From NCBI GenBank assembly GCA_013365325.1, contig JABVXV010000019.1:1-64000 (forward strand): a stretch of 64,000 bases of DNA, given 5' to 3'. How positions within the stretch are numbered: position 1 is the first letter of the stretch; each line of letters starts with the position of its first letter. The notes under the pieces are model-generated. The model was not told where the DNA came from. It saw only the letters and a program-made list of their open reading frames with translations, and made no database searches. Shown piece after piece: positions 1-13,637 of this stretch. This DNA is from Dipetalonema caudispina. Lineage: Eukaryota; Nematoda; Chromadorea; Rhabditida; Onchocercidae. The position numbers were made by a program, and so were the translations under genes.

Positions 1-142
<142 letters not shown>

Positions 143-3100
143 ATTGCAATATTATTGATAATGGTAGTGACAATAGCAAGTTGACATTGTGACACAAGAT
201 AAACCGAAACGTTACGGGAAGAACATTATTGAACCGGATAGGACCAGCTAGACATTGTATATGTGAGCATTGATCAGACAGTGTACTGGATGACCATATG
301 TCACGACAGGTATCCAACTACCTGAGTACTCACCAATCCCAGAAGTGGACAGTCGATCGTAGGGCGGTAACAATGATGACAACGGTAGAGTGATAGGGAG
401 GTAAGAGGTTGAATGATGCTATTTGAGCGAAATATGCATCTGTTCTGAGTTCAATAACGTTACGATTTCCACTCCTTTCCTCTCAGTAATCTTATAATGT
501 ACATTGAACATACATAGCAGTGACACTATGACGTTAGGTATTTTGTTTACTTAAAGGATATATGTTCATCTTAACGGAGTAAGAAAACAATAACCGAAAG
601 GAGGTGAACCATTGTACAACAGCGCAATTTAATTTTTTTTATGTTAATTTAAAAGGGAATGAAAGCTCCCAATAATCAAGTGGTTGCAGAAACAAATGAT
701 AATTTGCTGAATATAAATATCTAAAAACTTCTAATAAAAATCAATCAGTTAAGGCATCTTATTACATTACTTAACTTTTCTATAAGTCATTCCAGATATC
801 TCTAATTAGAAATTAGCATATTTAAGAAAAGATTAGAAAAGCAATTGATAAGCCTATTCTCATGGAAGCAGCATTGATAGTTTCATTCTCTCTTCAGTGA
901 AGTTTTCAAATGCAATAAATTATTCACAAACTAACGAGAACCGCTTGTCCTATAAATATAAAAATGATTCATGCTGATGATAAATAGAAATGTTTGTTAT
1001 TTGCCAAGCATTTAGAGAGCAAATAATGGATATCTGTTGTTTGATTCATGCAAAATGATATATTTTATGGGCGCTTTATGTATGTTTCTATGTGTTTATA
1101 TGTCGTCAGATAGCCCTCACATAATCACTTCTGATTTCAACAGAAAGTTTGTAATTAAGAATTAGAAACTTGTTGAAATATTGAAATAGCGGTATCTGGA
1201 ATTACTGCTGACAAAACGGCTAAAATTTTTATAGCTTCCGGATATACGGTAGCTGTATGTTCTACAGCTGGCTTCAATAATGGTGTATAAATATCAGAGC
1301 ACAAAATATTGCTTAATAAATCTCGAATGTCGAGAAAGTCATCGAGAAAATAAGTACATAAGATTTTTCCATTGTTATGCCTGAATCTATGATATCGTTT
1401 GTTCTTTCATACTGAGCATTGAGGCTTCTGAATATTTATTGATCTCATGTAGAATTATTGAATCATATCAAATGAGAAATTCCATTTTGAAAAAAAGCAA
1501 ACAAATTTTATGCCAAAAAATATTCAACTTCGGAATTATTTCATTAGATAAATGGATAGATAAGCTGCATCTTTTGAAAAATTGTCTCCTTCGATTCATT
1601 AGTGATATTAAAAGTATTTCCGAAAATATTCAATGCAAACTACAAAAATCTTTTGCCGACTCTTTCTTTAAGCTTTTGCCGACTACTTTCAAAAGATGGT
1701 TCAAAAAAAGTGAGAAAAAAAAGAAAAAGAACAGATGAGAGAAAATCTTCTCTGAACAGTCGTGAAATGTTTTAAATTTCCCAAGTTATAAATTTCAAAA
1801 AATGAATAATTTTTACATAATTAGTATTATCGATATATAGCCGATGACAGCATATCTCTTTAAATACATCATAGAATTAAAATAAAGTAATAGACCAAAG
1901 CGACGGATTACATTTTTTAAGCATCTCGTACGCACTAAAAATTAATTAGTATTTTGAAATAAGTTGGTCTTCAAAATTTTTTTTTCGAATTTTCTTACTT
2001 TTCGAAAGTATGTTGTTTTTATTGCGAATGCTTTCAAATTTTTAAGAAGCTCTCATAACAGATAATTTTAAATTTGAATTTCAACCCAAGTATCTTTAAT
2101 TATGAGACAGCATTTGAATCACAAAAGAAGAATGAAGGAAAAGCCATAATTCGCCTGTTCTACGGAAAAGAAATTCTCAATTATTCTGCTACAATAGTCT
2201 TTCGAGATTTTTTGTGGAGAAGCACATAGTGATTCAACATGAAAAAACTTTCTGTTTAGACGAAATCTTTTTTTTTTTTTTTGAAATCTTTGATTTATAT
2301 TAATCACAAAAATTTATTTTTATATGGATTTCAAGCTAAAACAACAACCAATTGTTTAATATACTGTCACCTATCGCATCTATAATAATACATTTTTTTA
2401 AAGTTAGGGATATTATATGGATAGATAAGTCAATAATATCCTTTAAAACCAAATGACGAATTCTAATAAACTTCATGGACTGTTTTCTACCTAAGTAGAA
2501 CTTTATTAGATTTCAAATTTGTAATAAAAGACTTCGTTTGCAGTAAAATTCGATAAAAATCCCAATCTCATGGATTTAATAACAAGCTTGGGTGAAATAG
2601 TTCATTGATTTTTAATGCTTCTATAAGTTCTAATAGTTCTTATTCCTACAAAGAGTAAAATTTTCAACCAGATAACAAATTTGTAAAGCTGTTAGTTCAA
2701 TAATTAGCTTCACATTAACTATTATTTTTCAAATCAATGAGTGGCAACTAGTTTGTTTGAGTGAATGAAATTTCAATGGAAATAAATTGCTGTTTGACAA
2801 TCTGATGCATATTATAAGATGAAATTATATTTTATTATATCATAAATAAAATAGATTGTAGTCTAAATGTTGTATTATAAATTGGAAATATCATTTGTCA
2901 CTTCACGTCACCTTTAGAAAAATTTAAACAATTTTATGAAATTCGCAGAAAAATCACTTCCTCCACGAAGTTACTGCAAGGTCATTGTAAGACATAATTC
3001 TAATTAGAACCTAATTAATAAGGCATTCAGAAGAATTATCTAATAATTCATCAAACTATAGATGGTCAGAATCCTCCCGTCTAAATTTCTAAACTTCTCA

Positions 3101-6100
3101 GCGGTACTGTCTACACCGATTAGTACTGACCGCAGTGACTTACATTCAATTGTAGACTGCTCATTCTTCTTTCTACTGAAAATTTTGCAGTCTTGAAAGG
3201 ACTTCTCGAGGTTGAAATTGTATAACTGGGCAATAAGAGAAGTGGGCTGACTTCGCGATCGTGTGATTTTGATCTACCGATCAACCAGAATCGTAATCGT
3301 CTGTTTTGAATCAGAATTTGATGAAATGGTAACTAAAAGGAAAAGGTACGAGATGAAACCATCGATTCTACCATATAACAATAGATCAAAAAAGGATAGA
3401 AAAATGGTGAAGTCAAATATTAATTACGGACTGATATCGTATAAAGACGATTTCTTGAAAAGACATTTGAAAATTAAACGGTGTACTAATTTTATTCAGT
3501 AAAATTACTCGATGATTAAGATCACATGAAACATCAGATTAAAAATCTCCAACTTTACCTAAAATTTTATGGACCACTTTGTTTTAAAAAGCAAATGTAT
3601 TCTTTTACCTTTCTAATTTGAAAACAATCTCGTGGTTCACATAATAAACTAAAAATTCCCTGTATCAGTCAGTACAAGTAGCTCGTAAATATGATATTTA
3701 GTAGATAAAGTGCGAGGGGAAGTAGCAACTGATAACAACCGAACATAGAAAAATATTTCTTAATTATATCGAACCAAATGTTTTTCGTATGCAGAAAACT
3801 AATTCTTCCGATCACGATGGAATTGTTTTCAAATTAAAATGCAAAGGCTCTTCTCCTCACAACATTACTAAAACAGAAACTTTTCCTTGGATTTTTTGAT
3901 CAATTTAAACCTCACAATCTAACCGATAACCATTCTCTCCGCCATTTAAAAATGAATTATTATACTGAATTTGCTATAAAGCATCAAAAAGATAAAAAGA
4001 CAGCCAAATTATCATGAATTAAATTTAACATTTTTAATTCTTAGTTTTATGAAAATGATAAGTGACTGATTAGAATATAAATTTGAACTGTGAAAAGTAC
4101 CCTTCAAGTTTGCTCGCGCATTTATTAAAATTCAATGAAACTTGGTCCATTAGCTAGCAGCAATACTGAAAACCGATGATGTTTAGTGCAAGTTCATTGA
4201 CCGATAAATGAATTTGGTATTGCTGAGAAAGGAAGAAGGAATAAAGTGTCTACTACATTTGTCGTCTTCGCTAAACAACAAGTGAAGTTTGAGGGACGAA
4301 AAGGATTAGAATGAAAAGATGAGAAATAAATGTTCGTAGAGGTTACAACAACTGATAATTCAACCTTGAAAGACTGCCAATAACTATCCTCAACAGAGAT
4401 AGAAAACATTACCAACATTGTACTCTTACTGACATCATTTTATCGATATCATTATAAATCGTTTCCATTCTTATCGATATTATCAACAACAGCAATAACG
4501 CTGCATTACATCATACAAGCTTGTAGAATGATAACAAAACAAATAACAGGACAGGAAGCAGTAATGTTATCATAAAATGGAATCTTCTTTTTTTTTTTTT
4601 AATAAATAGTGATACATTAATAGTTTGAAAGAATGATGATTCAATGCAATGAGATGTATGTATATTTATAACACTGAAAAAAGGTATCATAGATGATTCT
4701 TGAGTAAGAAGACAATTTTTAGTGTAAGAATCTGTGAGGTGATTTGGCAATGACCAAAAAGTGAACTTGAAGGATGAATCCAAAATTTCTGATTTTGCGC
4801 TCTGATATCACATTCGATTTGGCTGAAAAAATTTTCTTCTCCCATTATTGTTCCTTTTTCTTTTTCATTTCTTTTTTAGGAATTTTTTTGCTGTTTATTC
4901 ATTCGTATTTGAATATTTCTGCAAAAAAACGGAAAGGACACACTCCAAGTTCCATCGCTGTCCACTTTAATAAGATTTTTTACAAATTTCAGGGGTTTTT
5001 TGAAAGACGCTTCGATTGAAAGTATTCTTGTTAAGCCGAAAATTCGTAGAAATATTGCAAATAACTCAAACTTAGAAAATAAAACTGAATTACTAAAACA
5101 TCGAACTTGGAAAATAGCAACAATGTTATGAACTAGAAGTATTTCTCTTTTGAATATGTTAAAAGAATACTTACTCACTTAAATGTAAAGTATTAATGAG
5201 TTGATTTAATTTAATTCAATAAACGTTGTAGCACATAGAAGATGTAATTCATATTGTTTATTGACCTGTTAATGCATTTTATTTGGGAAATAATTTAGTG
5301 TACAGGAAGTGATCAGATTTATGCATTGATAATTCAACTTGAAGTTAAAGTTAAAGCTAAAGATTGCCATCCAAATCTTTGTATTTCAGCGCTTAAAAGT
5401 ATAATATTGATAAAAACTACAAAAAATGTACATAACATATTTGATAATTGATCGATCGGTTTCCAATGATTTGCTCAGAAAAATGAATGAAGGCAGGAAG
5501 AAGTCGACATCTTTACTTTCAATATCTGTTAATTACAAACTGTGTCGCATACCACATAAATCATACAAGATTAGTTTCTTCTAAGAGCTATTTTACTTTG
5601 GGATTTTTAGCAAAAAGACCGGTCGGAACAGAGATATTGAGGTAAGTCTACTTAAATCACACTTTTTCCTTTCTAACAGTAAAAAACTAATATATTTTTA
5701 AAAAAATATCAGGAAAATTTGAAACATTTCTGTGGGTAAATGCATGTTTTACCTATAAAGTGGCTTGAGGGATAAATTGTTCTAATCGTTAGACCGAAAT
5801 TTTTTCGAAGTATGTCATAATTTCGTTGTATGTTATCAGTTTAAACAATTTGATATCATAATAAATATTTAGAATAAAATACTAATCCATGCAAAAGCAT
5901 CCTTTTTAATAATCAGAAAAGTTGATGATGTTTGCTTCCTTGAATTGCTTGCTTTACGATTATTAGAATTATCTTATATTTGAACGGACATAATGATTAG
6001 ACATATGAAAAGATAAGAAGATTCTTTTCCTCTCAATGTTTCCATAAATTTTAATATACCCATATTAAATTACCAATCGATCATTGATTGATTTCAGCTT

Positions 6101-8869
6101 TATGATTGAACATCTCTTTATTCATTATCGGTCTGAATTCAACCCAAATTAGTTTTCATTTCAATTGTATGATTCCGATACGTTTGAATGTAAAGTTGTT
6201 TTCGGTATGCAAAGCTAATTACAGCAATATTCATCATATGTCAACTCTCAAATGATAAACGGGCAATAAATCAAAATTGATAAAATGCCTGTTAGTTCCT
6301 GCATTCTCATATATATCTGCTCAAAATTTAAACGACATTTGCGCTTAATTCTATGTAATTGAAAAGATTAAGTAGTAATCCTTTCCTCTTTCCCATCTTT
6401 TTTTCTCCACTTGTCCCAATGATATTTCTTGCTGTTATAAATCTTAATACAAATTATCCATTTCATCAAAAAAATGAAATGAATATTCCATGTTGAAAGT
6501 AATCAATTTCTAGTTTTTGTCTAATTAAGCTAATCGTATATACATTACATCTAAAAAGGTTAATTGCAGGTGAAAACAAGCCTTGCATCACCAATCATAT
6601 CTTCAGACATTTCTACAATAAACTTCAATTATCAATTCTTACTAATCATCTATTTCCTTAATACATTACAAAAACTTCCTGATCTAATTTAAACTTTAAA
6701 AACTGGTGCTCTTTCTCTCTCAATTTTTCGAATAATTGAAAATTTTAATTTCTCTCTGATATTGTCTCGGATGATTCAGATTCTGTACAGTCGAAGTATA
6801 AGCCAAGTCTACGAGGAGCTTAAATATTGCATATATGAACCTCAAGGAGCACTTACATCAAATGTTCCACCTCACTTTTAGAATCACAGGTGAAAACATC
6901 ACCAATAAAAATTTCATCAATTATCACTCAATCTTTTCTTCTCTCCTCTTTCCACCTTTTTCATCTCCTATCTCACATATTCTCACTTTCTTTTCTCTCT
7001 CTCCCTCTCTCTTTTTCCTAATCAATTTATATGTATTACAAATATAGTCTTATTCATTTCTTGCTTCACTCACTTATTCATTCATTAATATGCTCTCTTT
7101 TATCATTTATCCGTCTACTTTCTCGCCTTACATCATTCATTCATCCCCTCTTTCGTCTCTTGCATTTCCGGTTCCTTTGTCTTCGTCCAGTTTGCGCGAC
7201 AATTTGTGCTGGAGCTTCTGACCGGATGCATTAGTTTGACTAAAGCTTCTTTAAGAAAAAGGGAGTAAAATTATTTAAAGTGCTTTCTCTCCATTCTCCC
7301 TAAATTTCAAAGAGGACAAAGTCTCCGTCTGTGCTCTATAAGGGACTTTTGATTGTGCGACAAGGGATGCGCAGACAATTTTACATTTCCGCTACAAAAT
7401 AAGTCATCTCATGTTAATCTTCTCATAAGCGTACGTCAGCCGTGAAGTGTGTATGTCATTGATACATATAAGAGATAATGAACTCAATTCCGTACGCATC
7501 CCTCACTCACCTTAACGACGATTCGAAATGTTTCAGAGCTAATGCAATCGGAAGTAGTGATAGGATCAAAATAGATTGCACTATGAAGGAGGAAAGAAGG
7601 AATAGTCCTTATGTGAAGAAAAGGAAAAGGGAAAAATTTATCATTTAAAATCTTCAATTTTCAACTCCATTATGCTGATTCATTTTAAAAAATTTTAAAG
7701 TTCCATGTTTAGATTTTCAATATATGTTAATTAACTCACTTTTTGTCCTTTTACATCTAAAGAATTGAACTAACTCTTTTTTATGCAGTACAAGTCGAAA
7801 ATCCCGAATAGATCCCTTCAAACTTCTTTATATTCAATACATACACTTTGTCCTGAAGCATAATCATAGGAAAAATATATTAGATTCGTTTAAAATATAT
7901 TATAAAAATGTATAACGATATGTGGACTTCTCATTTTATGATCGTAATTACCAGAAAATTTTCCAAAAAAATCAGAAATGAAAAAGGTTAACTCTCACTC
8001 AAGTTAATTTTTGAACCGTATAATGAGTATGGATTTCTTATTTGTTCTCACAGATCAATGATAGCTGCAAATACTATGAACAAATATTCTCAATATCTTG
8101 AAATTAATTCTATCACTTCTCCCTTCACAGGAATTCTGTTACAGAGGACAAGATTTAATTAACTAGTTTGCACAATCTTTTCTGAAAAAAATCCGATCAG
8201 TTTTCAAGATGCTCAATTTGTTTTCCAGCATATAACAATACATTTTACACTAAACCAGTATTTTTAAATTTAAAACAGCAAAATTTATTCATCGAAGCTT
8301 AAAAAATGGTAGTGACATTATTGTCGACGATTCCTTATTATCTTGTTGATAATTTTTAAAACACACCTTCTAATTGCGCAGAAAATACCAGGAAAGACAC
8401 TCACTCATTTAATTTAAATTTTTTTATTACTATTCGTATATTATTATAACTATATTAATTAGTCGTTTATCATTAGAACTAATAGGTCTAAACACCACAA
8501 AAATATTACTTGTTTACTTTATTATGTCTAATAATTTCGACTTAGTATCATAATTAATCACTACTAATGACCATTATCAGGTCACCATATCTCGTAACAA
8601 TAGAATTACCCATAGTAATTGAATGGATGGAAATCCTTGCAATTCACTTCTTCATTCTATCATCTCGAGAGAGGGAGAAGAAGATTTCTACGATCTTAAC
8701 TACGACAAATGTGGGCCATTTTTCCTAAATCGAGAATGATAAAGAAAGGAATGAAAGGTAGAGAGAGAAACGCTGAACCGATTCAACAATATCCCATTGT
8801 AAATGCTGTGGCGCTGTTTGCAACTGCTACCATCAGCTACCCAACGCAGTAGAACAAGTTGTCATCAGC
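143..8869. other. 8.7-kb stretch without a supportable gene
   Basis: This AT-rich stretch contains only short, low-complexity open frames (for example 1385-1737 and 3263-3502). None has a good acceptor-donor pair, a recognisable domain or a convincing neighbouring exon. A C/T-rich tract lies at about 6930-7170. The stretch could be intergenic, or a long intron or 5' region of a gene outside the window. I see no tRNA, rRNA or transposase remnant that I can name. Confidence 0.6.
6930..7170 (+). repeat. Pyrimidine-rich low-complexity tract
   Basis: About 240 bp in which the plus strand is dominated by C and T, including TCTCTC-type and CATTCATT-type short runs. It produces long but meaningless Leu/Ser/Phe-rich open frames. 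It is probably simple-sequence drift, with possible local polypyrimidine structure. No function is visible. Confidence 0.6.
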
Positions 8870-10933
8870 ATGTCACATCATATTTTTTATTACTCTATCG
8901 TCTTTACCTATTACTTAATAATGCCTGGATTGAGTTTATTGTTACAAACGGAAATAGCTAAATTGTGTCCAAAGGAAAAAGCTTTTTGCATAACAAAAGC
9001 TTTACAGGTACTATTGCACTATCATGTATCCATACACTAGAAATTAATTAGATTAATTTGATACACAATCGATATCAGATTCTACTCAATGTTTAGACTA
9101 TTTTTCAAGACTTATTTCTTATTCTAGCAAAAACTAAAAAGGCAAAGATTTTCATTTATCCCTGATTCACTGGTAGGAATATTTGTTGCAAAATTATTTT
9201 TTTTTTTTAATGTTCTGTAGTATTCTAGTTTGCGAGAAAAAGTATTAATTGGGAAGTATTGACCTTTTGAAAGGTTGCTATAATTTTCATTGTATTAATT
9301 AAAATGTTTTCAACAATGAACCATGGTTATAAATAATCTTTGTTGCGATATTACAGGGTCAATGTTATGGTAATAGTGTGAAAGCAGAAACTTTGAAACG
9401 GACATGTTCATGCGCTTGTGATGTTGTACATTTTGATCGGATCCAATCATGTTGCAAAACAGTCGGTCGACGAGAAATGGAATTTTGCTTGCCACTATGT
9501 AGATATAATACTACTTTAGATGAGGTCAGTCTTATTTGCATACGTTCTATCGTTGATGTGACAGATTCCAAATAATTGAAAATATTTTAAAAGATAAAGA
9601 CGCTCCTTGTTATGTTCACTGCTAATCATATTGACCAAACAGCTGGTACAAATCGTTTATCCTTCTTTTCATCTTTCATTTATATCATACCAATTTTTCA
9701 ATTTTCTCTCTTTTGAATTTTCCCCTTTACCAAGGTCACGAAGCAGGAAGCCATAAAGTCATGGAAGTATGAAAATTTCATTAATAGTTTTTATATTCAT
9801 ATCATTTAATCGATATAGAGATTTCTTTACTGAATGCTATACTCTCTGCTAGTTCCTAATTAAGTATAATAAGAGAATATGATAATTTAGTCCATAAAAA
9901 TACATCAGAAATCATAAATATAATAGGAAGTAAATGAATATAATTAATTAATGTTTGATGATTTTTTAGCTCAATACGGGTTTGGGCTATAAATGTGTCT
10001 CCCAACTAACTACATGGGCTTATTGCGCTGCTGATGTTGGAGATAATACGGCATGTTGCAAGCAAAAAGGTTTTCCCTTCCTTTCTTATTCTACATTTTA
10101 TCAATTCTGAAATACAGGTTATTGCCGAACTGATAGATGATCGATTTATCGGCCGTAAAACACATTATTCAATAAACAATGATTTATTTGTTAAACCCTT
10201 ATCAGATTATTTTTAAAAATTCCTCCTCTGTAGCTTTATCTTTTTTGAAAAAAGCTCTTACTTAATGCTTTGTTATGAAATTTTCAATGGATTAGTATTA
10301 AATTGATTTCAAAGTTTCAAAATTAACTAATCAGAAGATTTTAGAATGAGACAGTTGACCAATTAGCAGATTTTTGATTGGGAGATTTTGAACTGAAGTA
10401 GCAAACTACTTGAATGATTCTAGATCGAGTAATATTGTCTATATCAAGGGATTAAATGTAGATTATTTATAAAAGTTTCTTACAATTTAATTCAAATGTT
10501 GAAATTGTGACCATGATAAATCATTCCTTACGAAATTGTCGATGCTGAAATATTTCAATGTATTATCGAGTAATTAAACATAATGATTGAAGGTATCGCT
10601 ACAGAATGCTTGAGCTTTTGCAAGGGTGACGTACCAACTTGTGATTTGCAAAGCCTTTTCACGTATCAACCGTGCCTAAGATATATCGAAACGATCACTC
10701 ATTGCCATGTTAGCTCTTTCAAAAAATTTTAAACTCTTACTGTAGCCTTTAATGGAGGTATTGCCTTTTACAAAAATATTTCACTCAATGATCCTTTTGA
10801 TTTCGCCTCGCTACTGATTGCTTCTATCACAACTATCATACTTCGTTTTGTATTTCAGATGAAAAATTTGTTCTCAGTGCCACGATGGAATCCAAATTGG
10901 GCGGCTCGTTGTGATTGGGATGAAAGTGATTGA
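8870..10933 (+). CDS. Secreted DB-module (Cys-rich) protein
   Basis: I assemble five exons: 8870-9007, 9357-9524, 9970-10069, 10593-10708 and 10859-10933. All phases agree, giving about 198 residues. The first exon codes a hydrophobic leader (first 20 or so residues), so the product is probably secreted. The rest carries the cysteine pattern of the nematode DB module (Pfam DB, function unknown): paired cysteines in SCCKTVGR and ACCKQKG, then ECLSFCKG, a PCLRYIETITHC-type ending and other spaced cysteines. These presumably form disulfides in a compact extracellular domain. I chose the ATG at 8870 because the in-frame ATG at 8921 would shorten the leader. The last junction (donor 10709, acceptor TTTCAG before 10859) is less certain: without it the frame simply ends at a stop about 27 bases past the donor. 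A possible AATAAA signal is at 11207. Family assignment is from the cysteine pattern; the biological role is unknown. Confidence 0.82.
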
Positions 10934-13637
10934 AAAAATTCTCAGAAAGAAAACATTAGAATCTTCAATTGTATTGTTACAAATATTGTTATTTTAGCAA
11001 TTTCAGAATTAATTCCTGCTGTGAGAAGAAATTAGGCTTTCAAAGGCCAAATACAGTCGGTTGACTGGAAGATAATATAGCTTTTATCAATGTTTGCAAG
11101 GAAATTTCAGCAAATCCAAAGTACTTGTAATCTTATTGAATAATTCCCAACTAATTAATTCCACTATGTAATTCAGTTATTTCAAAGATTCCTGAAAGAT
11201 AACACCAATAAAACTAAATTCAACGCAAAGCAAATCTTGGTGCAATCATAACTTAAAAAAGAACGGTAAAATAAGCAGTCTTTTTCGAATATGTTAAATT
11301 TATTAGCGAAGGCAAATGTTATCTAATAACGTTTACCTAATTAATTTCATCCTGTAATTTAGGCAGTTTAATAAAGACTGGATTCATTGCACAAAAATAA
11401 AATTGAAAAATCTTCACCGTTCGAGAGCTCAAGTATTGAGCCTACTAAAAGCGTTGTGGCACAAAATAATTCATTAACAAAAGGATACCAATTTGACAAG
11501 GAATGCATATTCCGGGCGGTAAACTTCATCCACTGCTGTAAAAAACTCATACTTCTCACTAAATATTACCCTTCCTTTGATGATTCTGATTGTATACAAA
11601 ATTTTTTTTTCTCGAAAAAACAATCAGCAGATCATTTTGCACCCCTCCATTCTTTAATTGACGTGATCTTCGGCCCTCTTTCTTGTTTTAGAAATCTGTC
11701 AATTGCTATTTCAAGATATTCGAATGTCTTAAAGTTATGAATGCGGGGAAAAAGCCAAAGTTCGGCGATTCAAATATTCATCGACAATCTACTTGAAGCT
11801 TGAAAGGTTATACAACACTCCGACTCGATTCCAATACATTTCAATGACGTCTTTTTGTCTGTTGTCAAAAATCTTATCAAATTTAAAACAAAAAGAAAAT
11901 GGGAAATCAAACTTACCTTAATCGTCACACTTTTTTGCAGTCAACATTTTGACATTTCATCTAATTAAAATCCTTTTTCTGTTAGTAAGATATGTAATTA
12001 GCTCCTAACTTTACCCTGAATGAATAGTAAATTTCTTAAAATTCAAAACAAAAAAGTAGCGAATGCAGCCAAAAAGATTTGCGATATCTTAGAAGTTCAA
12101 GATCCGAAGTGATTTTGTTACAAAAGAATAATTATTTTATGAAGTTTAGAGAAGGGACTAAGTAAAAATGCTTCTTGGAGGCCCTGTTTAATCATTCACT
12201 AATTTAAATCCAAGAGAAAGCAAACATTTCGTAAATTGTTGCAGAAAACAAATAAAATGTGCATTCTTTTTCAAAAGTTTTCGAAATAGTTCGCACCGTA
12301 AACCTATTTAGCAAAAAAATTTAAAGCAAGCACAATTATGAAATTCAGAATTTACAAAATCATCATTTAAGTAAATCTATTGCGCAGCTCTGGCATAAAA
12401 TCAGTGCATCGATTGTTATATAATTTAAGTGAAATTTAACTATCAGGATGAAACTGATATTTGGAATTGTAAATTGAAGTAATATCCTAGGATCTTAAAT
12501 TTTCTTAAGCCTTGGATTTTAAAAGCTTCAGCATATTAAATAGGAATTAATCCTGCCATATAAAACTCTTGTGTTTTGGATTGTTCGTGTTAAGATGTCA
12601 AACTTACTGATATTTTTTTCAGCTAAGAACCTTCTCTATCAAATTCCCCTGTTTCTATCAGATTTGCCAATTTATTTTCTCAGGTTATGGCAACTTTCAT
12701 CGGAAATATAATATGTCGAGATGCCAAATTTACTGATGGGATGATATAATAGCGCAAGTGACAAATCTCTAGCTTTGTGTTTTTTGTCTTGAAATAAGAA
12801 CAATTCAAATTAATTTCAAAAAGGAAAACCAAACATCACTTCATCAACTCAGCAAAAGATTCTCCAAAAAGCAAGCACGCATATGAAGTCGAAGCAACTT
12901 TTGTCTTTGCATCGAACTGAGTGAAAATATGGAATGAAAGATTTTCAGCGTCTGGAATAATTCATAGATTTTATTTCCTACTGCTTGTATTTTCACAATC
13001 CAAGTTTATGCAACCTCTAATTAAATGTCTTTTGCTTTTTTCGAGTTTTGTTGGTGAATAATATGGCGATTTCCCACTTATTATGTTGTTGATCAATGGC
13101 ATTTTGTTATTCTGAATTAGTTTTTCGAGTAAATAAAATCTGCAGTTCTATAAGGGATTGAAGTGATTTTCCACTTCTATTGCAGTGAATGATGCAGCAT
13201 AAAAAATGTTGTAAAAACAAATTTAAGCACTGGAACATCAAAATAAAATAAATTGAATGCATAATACGAGACCAACGTTCAACATGAGGCATATACATTA
13301 AGGTATAACGAAAACAAATGAAATAAAAGAGAGAGCATCTGCCACACTTAGTTCCATGTAAACTGTATTTATAGACAGTGACATGTACAACTTATCCCTC
13401 AACTGTAGAACAAAGCCATATAAAAAAAAAATGAGCAGGTACTGCAATTGATTCCAAAAAAGTCGGAAGGGTTTGAAAAACAGATAAAAAGGAACATTTC
13501 ACAGCTCCGAAGTCTGTAGAAATTCATATCAAACGGAACAATAAAGAGAAAACACGGAAAACAAAGAAGTAGAGAAGCAAAACAATAATGATAAAAAACA
13601 AATTTCGGTTCTATATCAATGGTCATTAGATTTCTGA
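10934..13637. other. Intergenic region, one weak open frame
   Basis: This lies between the 3' ends of the DB-module gene and NASP, which converge. The only sizeable frame is at 11387-11740 on the plus strand. It has no ATG at its start and about 117 codons, including a Ser/Glu-rich beginning and a CCKK segment. I found no matching exons or domain and do not call it a gene. The rest is AT-rich with no repeat I recognise. Confidence 0.5.

Noticed and set aside
1385..1737. Lys/Ile/Phe-rich plus-strand frame near the window start
   Set aside because: Composition follows the AT-rich base content, with no acceptor, ATG or domain; treated as chance.
3263..3502. 79-codon plus-strand frame
   Set aside because: Starts with GTG, is Lys/Arg/Ile-rich in line with base composition, and has no splice context or similarity.
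11387..11740. 117-codon plus-strand frame
   Set aside because: Begins with TTG, not ATG; an alternative open frame overlaps it after an AG acceptor, and neither has a partner exon or known domain.
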